Part shown: positions 1 through 5,677 of the stretch, piece after piece
Numbering within the stretch: position 1 is the stretch's first letter
How the letters are laid out: each line of letters opens with the position of its first letter
Assembly: GCA_030450535.1 (NCBI GenBank)
Contig: JAKDIK010000020.1
Coordinates: forward strand, 1 to 16,994
Direction: 5' to 3'
Source: Propionibacteriaceae bacterium
GTDB taxonomy: Bacteria; Actinomycetota; Actinomycetes; Propionibacteriales; Propionibacteriaceae
Length of the DNA: 16,994 nt
Notes under the pieces: model-generated
What the model saw: only the letters and a program-made list of their open reading frames with translations
Database searches by the model: none
Told to the model about the DNA's origin: nothing
Made by a program: the position numbers and the translations under genes

Positions 1-168
1 TCAGCCCACGACCGCCTTGAGAGCCTCCAGCAGTTCCGCCGCCTCGGTCGCGTTCATCTCGATCACCAGCCGGCCTCCACCATCGGCGGGGATGCGCATC
101 GCAATCACGCGGGACTCCTTCGCGACCTCGATCGGACCCTCACCCGTGCGGGGCTTCATTGCTGCCAT
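1..168 (-). CDS. DUF3117 family small protein
   Basis: A 55-residue protein of unknown function, complete, with its TGA stop on the first three bases of the window. It begins MAAMKPRTGEGPIEVAKESR and contains a GGGRLVIEMNATEA segment, which I recognise as the DUF3117 pattern found across Actinomycetota (from memory, similar to Rv1211 of M. tuberculosis). The ATG at 166-168 is preceded on its strand by AGAGGGAGAACG, a good Shine-Dalgarno at normal spacing. Its first 29 bases overlap the end of the DivIVA-domain gene in another frame, so it is probably the last gene of, or translated with, the dapE-LOG-DivIVA set. A second ATG three codons in is possible but has worse spacing. Identity as DUF3117 is fairly sure; its function is not known. 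Confidence 0.9.
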   Translation of the reverse strand: MAAMKPRTGEGPIEVAKESRVIAMRIPADGGGRLVIEMNATEAAELLEALKAVVG

Positions 169-532
169 CGTTCTCCCTCTCTGATTGCTGCGAGAACTCG
201 TCTGGAGTCATTATCGCAGACGGTGGAGGATTGTCCGGAACCCTCGCCGGGGCCGGCGGCTCCCAGCCCTCGGCCGCGGAATCAAGGCGGACGCCGCGTC
301 GCAGCTGGTCCTCCACCCGGGCCAGGACCTCGTCGACCTGGGCCATCGAGTAGCCCCGGGCGACCACCTGGAACTGGACGCCGCGCAGGTCGTCGGCGGA
401 CAGATCCCCCTCGGGAAGGGCCGGGACGGGGGCGTCCCGCACCGCCTCGGGCAGCGACCCGAGGCGTCCGGACGCCACCACGGCACCCAGCCCCAACACC
501 GCCACGACCACCGCCCAGAGGAACCACTCCAT
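140..532 (-). CDS. Membrane-anchored DivIVA-domain small protein
   Basis: About 130 residues. An N-terminal hydrophobic segment (roughly residues 2-21, MEWFLWAVVVAVLGLGAVV) is followed by a linker and a short DivIVA-type motif at about residues 45-80 (FQVVARGYSMAQVDEVLARV), then a Pro- and acid-rich tail. This is the short DivIVA repeat seen in small actinobacterial proteins, not the long coiled-coil Wag31/DivIVA polar scaffold. From memory it resembles Rv1209. The role is inferred to be an envelope- or division-associated membrane protein, without direct proof. The ATG at 530-532 overlaps the LOG gene's TGA (TGATG), and a GTG one codon earlier (533-535) is an alternative giving a GTGA overlap. 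Either way translation looks coupled to the upstream gene. The 3' end overlaps the DUF3117 gene by 29 bases. Confidence 0.82.
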   Translation of the reverse strand: MEWFLWAVVVAVLGLGAVVASGRLGSLPEAVRDAPVPALPEGDLSADDLRGVQFQVVARGYSMAQVDEVLARVEDQLRRGVRLDSAAEGWEPPAPARVPDNPPPSAIMTPDEFSQQSERENDGSNEAPHG

Positions 533-1365
533 CACATGCCGCCGGTCCGCAGCGCCTCGTCGGGAGCCCCGGCGGGGGCGACCCCGTCGGCGGTCCCGTC
601 CTCCTCGGCCAGCTGTTCCGCGAGCCGCGCCTGGTCGCGGGCGTGGCCGGCGATGATCCCGACGGCCTCGTCCACATCGTCGGTGAGGTGCAGCATGTCG
701 CGGTCGTCGGCGCTGATGTAGCCATCGTCGCGCAGGTGGCGCTCGACCCAGTCGATGAGGCCGCCCCAGTACTCACGCCCGAAGAGCACCAGTGGGAAGG
801 AGGTGACCTTCTGCGTCTGCACCAGCGTCAGGGCCTCGAAGAGTTCGTCCAGCGTGCCGTAGCCGCCCGGCATGACCACGAAGCCCTGGGCGTACTTGAG
901 GAACATCACCTTCCGCACGAAGAAATAGCGGAAGTTGATGCCCAGCGTGACGTACTTGTTCAGCTTGTCCTCAAAGGGCAGCTCGATGCCCAGCCCCACG
1001 GACGTCCCGCCCGCGTCGGCCGCGCCCTTGTTGGCGGCCTCCATGAGGCCCGGGCCGCCGCCGGTGATGGTGGCGTAGCCCGCCTCGGCGAGCGCGCGCC
1101 CGAGCCGGACGCCCTCGGCGTAGAGGGGGTGGTCGCGCGGCGTGCGGGCCGAGCCGAACACCGACACCGCCGGGCCGAGCTCGGCGAGCGTGCCGAAGCC
1201 CTCCACGAACTCCGACTGGATGCGCATCACGCGCCACGGGTCGGAGTGCACCCAGTCGGTGTCGCCCTTCGCCTGCAGCAGGCGCTGGTCGGTCGTGGTC
1301 TGCTGCACCTGATCGGCGCGCCGGATCACCGGTCCCTGGCGAGTGCCCTTTCGCTTCTTCGTCAC
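532..1365 (-). CDS. LOG-family Rossmann-fold nucleotide-processing protein (TIGR00730 type)
   Basis: 277 residues with the hallmark motifs of the LOG (lonely guy)/TIGR00730 family: GSAR at 71-74, GGGPGLMEAANKGA at 102-115, RKVMF at 151-155 and the PGGYGTLDE signature at 166-174. Characterised relatives hydrolyse nucleoside 5'-monophosphates such as cytokinin riboside phosphates to the free base and ribose 5-phosphate; the substrate here is not known. The GTG at 1363-1365 was chosen because the conserved DWVHSDPWRVMRIQ segment (residues 37-50) lies before the first internal ATG, and because it starts only 20 bases after the dapE stop. No strong Shine-Dalgarno is visible, so coupling to dapE is plausible. 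The about 30-residue acidic, Ala-rich tail after residue 245 looks non-conserved. Confidence 0.88.
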   Translation of the reverse strand: MTKKRKGTRQGPVIRRADQVQQTTTDQRLLQAKGDTDWVHSDPWRVMRIQSEFVEGFGTLAELGPAVSVFGSARTPRDHPLYAEGVRLGRALAEAGYATITGGGPGLMEAANKGAADAGGTSVGLGIELPFEDKLNKYVTLGINFRYFFVRKVMFLKYAQGFVVMPGGYGTLDELFEALTLVQTQKVTSFPLVLFGREYWGGLIDWVERHLRDDGYISADDRDMLHLTDDVDEAVGIIAGHARDQARLAEQLAEEDGTADGVAPAGAPDEALRTGGM

Positions 1366-1385
1366 GGGCCCAGCGTAATGGGGCC

Positions 1386-2441
1386 TCAGCTGAGCCAGCG
1401 CAGCAACGCGTCGTGGCAGGTGTGCAGGTCGGCGACCGGGCAGTGCTCGTCGTCGGCGTGCGCCTTGCCCGGATCGGCCGGGCCGAAGTTCACCGCCGGG
1501 ACGCCGAGCTCGGCGAAGCGGGCGACATCGGTCCAGCCGAACTTGGCCCGGGGCTCCCCGCCCACGGCGGCCAGGAAGTCGCGGGCGGCGGGCAGGTCGA
1601 GTCCCGGCCGGGCCGCGGGGGCGGCGTCCGTCACGGTCAATGCGTGGCCGGCGAAGACCTCGCGGACGTGCGCCTCCGCCTCGGCGACGCTGCGATCCGG
1701 GGCGAAGCGGAAGTTGACGGTCACGACGCAGCGGTCGGGGATGACGTTGCCGGCGATGCCGCCGCTGATGGAGACGGCGTTGAGGCCCTCCCGGAACTCC
1801 AGGCCGTCCACCTCGACGCGGCGCGGAGTGTAGGACGCGAGCGTGGCGAGGATGGGCGCGGCGTCGTGGATGGCGTTGTGGCCGAGCCAACCGCGCGCGG
1901 AGTGGGCGGCGGTGCCGGTCAGGGTGAGCGCGCAGCGCAGGGTGCCCTGGCAGCCGCCCTCGATGCGGGCGCCGGTGGGCTCCATGAGGAGGGCGAAGTC
2001 GCCGGCGAGCAGGTCTGGCCGGTTGCGTGCCAGCCGGCCGAGTCCGTTCTTGGCGGCCTCGACCTCCTCGTGGTCGTAGAAGATCCAGGTGACGTCGTGG
2101 CGCGGTTCGGGGAGCCGCACGGCGGCGGCCAGGGCGACGGCGACGCCGCCCTTCATGTCGCAGGTGCCGCGGCCGAAGAGCAGGTCGCCCTCGCGCCACG
2201 AGGGCAGGTTGTCGGCCACGGGCACCGTGTCCAGGTGCCCGGCGACGACGACGCGCGAGCCCCGGCCCAGGTTCGTCCGGGCGACGACGGCGTCGCCGTC
2301 GCGGGTGAGCTCGAGGTGGGGGTGGCCGCCCAGGGCGTCCTCGACGGCGTCCGCGAGCGCCCGCTCGTTGCCACTGACGGACTCGATGTCGACGATCGCG
2401 GCCAGCAGATCGACCAGGTCGCCGGTGGGATCCAGAGCCAT
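1386..2441 (-). CDS. dapE: Succinyl-diaminopimelate desuccinylase DapE
   Basis: 351-residue M20-family zinc amidohydrolase that cleaves N-succinyl-LL-2,6-diaminopimelate to succinate and LL-diaminopimelate in the cytoplasm, the last succinylase-branch step toward lysine and the wall cross-linker. Visible motifs are GHLDTVP with metal ligand H69 and D71, GRGTCDMKGG with bridging D95, DHEEVEAAKNG with catalytic and metal Glu at 125-126, MEPT with E154, the dimerisation-domain His180, and C-terminal KAHADDEH with H328. Length is typical for actinobacterial DapE (about 350). The ATG at 2439-2441 has no Shine-Dalgarno, but a TAGGCT box ends 6 bases upstream, so the mRNA is probably leaderless. The operon continues into the LOG gene. 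ArgE or another M20 deacylase is the alternative, but dapD and dapC in the same window favour DapE. Confidence 0.93.
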   Translation of the reverse strand: MALDPTGDLVDLLAAIVDIESVSGNERALADAVEDALGGHPHLELTRDGDAVVARTNLGRGSRVVVAGHLDTVPVADNLPSWREGDLLFGRGTCDMKGGVAVALAAAVRLPEPRHDVTWIFYDHEEVEAAKNGLGRLARNRPDLLAGDFALLMEPTGARIEGGCQGTLRCALTLTGTAAHSARGWLGHNAIHDAAPILATLASYTPRRVEVDGLEFREGLNAVSISGGIAGNVIPDRCVVTVNFRFAPDRSVAEAEAHVREVFAGHALTVTDAAPAARPGLDLPAARDFLAAVGGEPRAKFGWTDVARFAELGVPAVNFGPADPGKAHADDEHCPVADLHTCHDALLRWLS

Positions 2442-2447
2442 GGTTGC

Positions 2448-2453
2448 AGCCTA
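2448..2453 (-). promoter_or_regulatory. Putative -10 box of a leaderless dapE promoter
   Basis: The hexamer TAGGCT (minus strand) fits the actinobacterial TANNNT -10 pattern. Exactly six bases (GCAACC) separate it from the dapE ATG, which would put the transcription start on the A of the start codon. No convincing -35 is seen 16-18 bases upstream. The same hexamer precedes dapD and the SDR gene. Confidence 0.6.
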
Positions 2454-2479
2454 GCGTTGGGCGTTGGCCCGCCCCTGCT

Positions 2480-2500
2480 GGCATCATGACTGATGGTGCC
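2480..2500. promoter_or_regulatory. 21-base near-palindrome, candidate operator between dapE and the divergent membrane-protein gene
   Basis: The sequence begins GGCATCATG, has a central C at 2490, and ends TGATGGTGCC. Eight of ten positions pair as Watson-Crick across the centre, one more is a G/T pair, and the only true mismatch is G/G next to the centre. It lies just upstream of the expected -35 region of dapE and within the presumed leader of the plus-strand gene. It could be a repressor or activator site, or an RNA hairpin in that leader. No known regulator consensus is recognised. Confidence 0.4.
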
Positions 2501-2508
2501 CACACACC

Positions 2509-2516
2509 GGAGGAGG
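2509..2516 (+). promoter_or_regulatory. Strong ribosome binding site that fixes the start of the membrane-protein gene
   Basis: GGAGGAGG lies five bases before the ATG at 2522. The frame is open back to 2444 with other ATGs at 2444 and 2486, but neither has a ribosome site, and the 2486 ATG is inside the palindrome. This site therefore selects 2522. Confidence 0.8.
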
Positions 2517-2521
2517 ACAAG

Positions 2522-3763
2522 ATGACAGGCGATCAGCGCCCCGAGGACGCGCGCCCCGATGAGTTCGACGCGACCGAGCAGGGCTGGGATCCCGGCGACG
2601 CGACCGTCGAGTTGCCGGTTGGCGAACCCGCCGACCCGGACGCCGTGGTCGAGGAGCCCCTGGTCGCCGCCGGGCCCGACGCAACCGCCCTGGACGCCCC
2701 GGGGATCGACCCGGCCGTCGAGGGGTCGGGCGTGGCCGCGGGCGGCGCCGCTGTGGGCGCCACCGCTGTGGGCGGCACCGCCGCGGGTGCCCCGACCGCC
2801 GTCGAGCCCGCCCGTCGTCAGCGCACGGGACTGATCATCGGCCTCATCCTGCTGCTGCTCGCGCTCATCGTGGGCGGTTGGCTGTGGTGGGACGCGACGA
2901 GCCGCGCGCAGCGCGACGAGGCCATCCGCAGCACCGCCACCACGTACCTCAACTCGGTCGCGGGCTCCGACGCCGCGGGCGCGCTGGCCACGCTGGCCGA
3001 GCAGCCCAGCAACACGACGCTGCTGACCGACGAGGTGCTCCAGGCCTCCGCCGAGACCACTCCGATCACCGACATCACCGTCGGCACCGTGACGTCCGAG
3101 GGCGAGACCGCGAGCGCCGACGTCAGCTACCGCATCGGCGAGGAGGCCGTCCAGCTCACCCTGCCGATGACCGGCGACGGCCGCACCACCTGGCACCTCA
3201 CCGACGGCCTGGGCGAGCTCACCACCACCACGACCGACCACCTCACCGTCAACGGGGCCGAGCTCACCGAGGCGACCAACCCCGTCTTCCCCGGCACCTA
3301 CACCGCGGCGTCCTCCCACGAGCGCCTGACACTGAACGGCACCACCAGCGCGCTGGTGGCCAGCCCGCAGGCGGACGCCGCCGAGCTCTCCCCCGAGTTC
3401 GCGCTGAGCGAGGCCGGCAGCCAGGCCGTCCTCAACGCCGTGCGCACGCGCTTCGACGAGTGCGTCGCCTCCACCGAATCGCTGCCGGCGAACTGTCCGT
3501 TCGGCGTCGATGCAGGGGAAGGCGTGGTCGTCGAGGACGGATCGGTGCGCTTCAGCGTCAACAACGACCCGTGGGAGGGCTTCGCACCCGCGCTCGACCC
3601 GGCGACCATGACGGCGTCCGGCACCATCCACATGAACATGGGCGCGACCGCGAACGTCACCTACAACGGTCTCGTCAACCCCGAGTCCTCCGTGAACTTC
3701 GAGGTTGATCGCGCCTACGCGGTCAACGTGATCGACGACCCGATGGTCGTTACCTGGTCCTGA
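2522..3763 (+). CDS. Unrecognised single-pass membrane protein with acidic N-terminus and extracytoplasmic domain
   Basis: 413 residues. Residues 1-70 are strongly acidic and probably disordered; 70-92 is a Gly/Ala/Val run with an irregular GAAVGATAVGGTAAG repeat; residues 98-101 are basic; one membrane span covers about 103-123, ending GGWLWWD. The remaining 290 residues should lie outside the membrane. The segment just after the span (RSTATTYLNSVAGSDAAGALATL, split here as residues 136-158) resembles the start of NTF2-like or DUF4878-type domains seen in actinobacterial surface proteins. Two cysteines, C314 and C325, could form a disulfide. The protein is rich in Thr and Ala. No enzyme motif is seen and I do not recognise the family. 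It is divergent from dapE and 61 bases ahead of dapD, so a cell-envelope role is possible but inferred only from position. Confidence 0.85.
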   Translation: MTGDQRPEDARPDEFDATEQGWDPGDATVELPVGEPADPDAVVEEPLVAAGPDATALDAPGIDPAVEGSGVAAGGAAVGATAVGGTAAGAPTAVEPARRQRTGLIIGLILLLLALIVGGWLWWDATSRAQRDEAIRSTATTYLNSVAGSDAAGALATLAEQPSNTTLLTDEVLQASAETTPITDITVGTVTSEGETASADVSYRIGEEAVQLTLPMTGDGRTTWHLTDGLGELTTTTTDHLTVNGAELTEATNPVFPGTYTAASSHERLTLNGTTSALVASPQADAAELSPEFALSEAGSQAVLNAVRTRFDECVASTESLPANCPFGVDAGEGVVVEDGSVRFSVNNDPWEGFAPALDPATMTASGTIHMNMGATANVTYNGLVNPESSVNFEVDRAYAVNVIDDPMVVTWS

Positions 3764-3764
3764 C

Positions 3765-3786
3765 GTCCGGGCCTTCGGACAGCCCG
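3765..3786 (+). terminator. Possible weak terminator after the membrane-protein gene
   Basis: Two competing short hairpins follow the stop codon: GTCCG (3765-3769) with CGGAC (3776-3780), and CGGGC (3768-3772) with GCCCG (3782-3786). Each stem is five base pairs and there is no T-tract. Mutually exclusive pairing is possible, but this may be chance in such GC-rich DNA. Confidence 0.25.
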
Positions 3787-3811
3787 CCCGGCCGACGGCG
3801 GAGGAGCGCAC

Positions 3812-3817
3812 TAGGCT
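3812..3817 (+). promoter_or_regulatory. Putative -10 box of a leaderless dapD promoter
   Basis: TAGGCT is separated from the dapD ATG by seven bases (GACGCGC), so transcription would start at or one base before the start codon. A GGAGGAG sequence exists at 3800-3806, but it is 18 bases from the ATG and upstream of this -10, so it cannot act as the ribosome site of a leaderless mRNA. Identical in sequence to the dapE box. Confidence 0.6.
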
Positions 3818-3824
3818 GACGCGC

Positions 3825-4766
3825 ATGACTGAGAACGCCGCGTCCGCGCGCCCGGCCTGGGGCTGGGGCCTCGCGACGACCACCTCCGGCGGCGACGTGC
3901 TCGACGTGTGGTATCCCCGCCCCGCGCTCGGTTCGCCCGATGGCGACGAGCCGCCGGCGTCCCTGCGCGGCGCCACGACCACCGACGCCGAGCGGGGCGT
4001 CAGTCTCGAGGTCGTGTGCACCGAGATCGACCTCGACGCGTCGCCGGCGTCCGTCCCGGACGCCTACCTGCGGCTCCACCTGCTGTCGGCGCGGGTGTGC
4101 GCGCCCCGGACGCTGAACCTCGACGGCCTCTTCGGCGTGTTGCCGAACGTGGTGTGGACGTCCGCGGGCCCCTGCGCCGTCGAGGGCTTCGAGGAGGTCC
4201 GCGCCGCCCTGCGGAGCACGAAGGGGCACGTCACGGTTTTCGGCGTCGACAAGTTTCCGCGGATGGTCGACTACGTCGTCCCGACCGGCGTGCGCGTCGC
4301 GGACGCCGACCGCGTCCGGCTGGGGGCCCACCTCGCGCCCGGCACGACGGTCATGCACGAGGGCTTCGTGAATTTCAACGCCGGCACGCTCGGTGCCTCC
4401 ATGGTCGAGGGTCGCATCTCAGCCGGGGTGGTCGTCGGGGATGGCTCCGACGTCGGCGGCGGGGCGTCCATCATGGGCACCCTGTCGGGCGGCGGGAAAC
4501 AGCAGATCTCGATCGGAGAGCGGTGCCTGCTGGGCGCCAATGCCGGGCTGGGCATCTCGCTGGGCGACGACTGCGTGATCGAGGCCGGCCTCTACGTGAC
4601 GGCGGGCACCAAGGTGACCCTGCCGGACGGGTCGGTGGTCAAGGCAGCGGAGCTATCGGGCAGCAACGGGCTGCTGTTCTTCCGCGACTCGGTCTCGGGC
4701 GCCGTGCAGGTCAAGGACCGCCAGGGCACCGGTATCGAGCTCAACGCCGCGCTCCACGCCAACTGA
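3825..4766 (+). CDS. dapD: Tetrahydrodipicolinate N-succinyltransferase DapD (actinobacterial type)
   Basis: 313 residues. It transfers succinate from succinyl-CoA to tetrahydrodipicolinate, the first step of the succinylase branch of lysine and diaminopimelate synthesis; the family acts as a cytoplasmic trimer. Residues about 1-160 are the N-terminal domain. Residues about 165-275 are the left-handed beta-helix, with short Gly- and Val-rich turns (GVVVGDGSDVGGGASIMG). The core signature is MHEGFVNFNAGTLGASMVEG at 177-196, where E195 corresponds to the catalytic Glu proposed for the M. tuberculosis enzyme (Glu199). The C-terminal GSNGLLFFRDSVSGAVQV is typical of the actinobacterial group rather than the shorter E. 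coli type. No usable ribosome site is seen; a TAGGCT box seven bases upstream suggests a leaderless transcript. The next gene starts six bases after the stop. Confidence 0.95.
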   Translation: MTENAASARPAWGWGLATTTSGGDVLDVWYPRPALGSPDGDEPPASLRGATTTDAERGVSLEVVCTEIDLDASPASVPDAYLRLHLLSARVCAPRTLNLDGLFGVLPNVVWTSAGPCAVEGFEEVRAALRSTKGHVTVFGVDKFPRMVDYVVPTGVRVADADRVRLGAHLAPGTTVMHEGFVNFNAGTLGASMVEGRISAGVVVGDGSDVGGGASIMGTLSGGGKQQISIGERCLLGANAGLGISLGDDCVIEAGLYVTAGTKVTLPDGSVVKAAELSGSNGLLFFRDSVSGAVQVKDRQGTGIELNAALHAN

Positions 4767-4772
4767 CCCGGA

Positions 4773-5645
4773 ATGCGGGCGCTGCGCAACCTGCTCATCA
4801 CGGTCATCCTGCTCGGGCTGCTGGCGGTGGCCGCCGGCATCGGCATCGCGCTGTGGTACAGCTACCGCCGGCAACCTCTCCCGCTCAGCGACCAGTGCAT
4901 CGCGCGGGTGGCGGACGCCGACGTGGCGCTGACCACCGAGCAGGCGCACAACGCAGCGATCATCGTCGGGGTGTCGACCCAGCACGGGCTCGCGCCGCGG
5001 GCGGCGACGATCGCGCTGGCGACGGCCTACCAGGAATCGGGCCTGCGCAACCTCGACTACGGCGACCGGGATTCCCTCGGGCTGTTCCAGCAGCGACCCT
5101 CCCAGGGATGGGGTACGGCCGAGCAGGTGCAGGATCCCTACTGGGCGTCCGACCGCTTCTACGACGCCCTCGTGGCCGTGCCGGGCTGGGAGAGCGGCGA
5201 CGTCAACGACGTGGCCCAGACGGTGCAGCGGTCGGGCTTCCCGGAGGCGTACCGCCAACACGTCGAGAACGCCCGTCGCATCGCCAGTTCGCTGACGGGC
5301 CAGACACCGGCGTCCTTCTCGTGCCGCGTGGCGTCACCTCCGGTGGGCGATCCGGCCGGGCTGACCGCGTTTCTCAGCCGGACGCTGCCCGGGGACGTCG
5401 CCGTGCGCAACGGCGGTGACCGCGTCGTCATCGAGGCGCCCACGAGCCGGGCGGCGTGGTCGGCCGCGCAGATCGCGGTGTCACAGACCTCCGGCTACGG
5501 GGTGTCGCGGGTGGAGCTGGGCGACCGCTCATGGACGGCCGACCCGCGCGGCTTCGCGTGGTGGTCCGGCGAGGGCACCGAGGGCACGACGGTGACGATC
5601 TTCTTCGACGACGTCGCTTCCCCCACCCCGACGCCCGGGCGTTGA
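4773..5645 (+). CDS. Membrane-anchored lysozyme-like (lytic-transglycosylase-like) protein
   Basis: 290 residues. A short N-terminus and a membrane span at about residues 7-28 (ending IALWYSYRR) leave the rest outside. Residues about 55-170 carry a lysozyme-like fold signature: TAYQESGLRNL with candidate catalytic E88, SLGLFQQRPSQGWG at 101-114 (comparable to the GLMQ motif of Slt enzymes), and a following helix with NARRI. The rest (about 175-290) is an uncharacterised domain ending in a Pro/Thr tail. Related actinobacterial proteins are often labelled heavy-metal or cobalt transporter, which the sequence does not support. It starts six bases after the dapD stop without a Shine-Dalgarno, so translation is probably coupled to dapD. 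Muralytic activity is inferred, not shown. It converges with dapC across 32 bases without an obvious hairpin. Confidence 0.8.
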   Translation: MRALRNLLITVILLGLLAVAAGIGIALWYSYRRQPLPLSDQCIARVADADVALTTEQAHNAAIIVGVSTQHGLAPRAATIALATAYQESGLRNLDYGDRDSLGLFQQRPSQGWGTAEQVQDPYWASDRFYDALVAVPGWESGDVNDVAQTVQRSGFPEAYRQHVENARRIASSLTGQTPASFSCRVASPPVGDPAGLTAFLSRTLPGDVAVRNGGDRVVIEAPTSRAAWSAAQIAVSQTSGYGVSRVELGDRSWTADPRGFAWWSGEGTEGTTVTIFFDDVASPTPTPGR

Positions 5646-5677
5646 GCGGCGACAGCGTGAATGGGAGTTCGGACCAG

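Noticed and set aside
223..1833. Plus-strand open frame of about 536 codons across the LOG and dapE genes
   Set aside because: Pro/Arg-rich translation without motifs, running antisense through two well-supported genes.
1366..2520. Extension of the LOG reading frame upstream through dapE
   Set aside because: The extension is Arg/Pro/Gly-rich out-of-frame dapE sequence; the LOG family starts after 1365.
2444..2521. Upstream starts (2444, 2486) for the membrane-protein gene
   Set aside because: No ribosome site precedes them, and 2444 lies almost against the divergent dapE start; the GGAGGAGG before 2522 is decisive.
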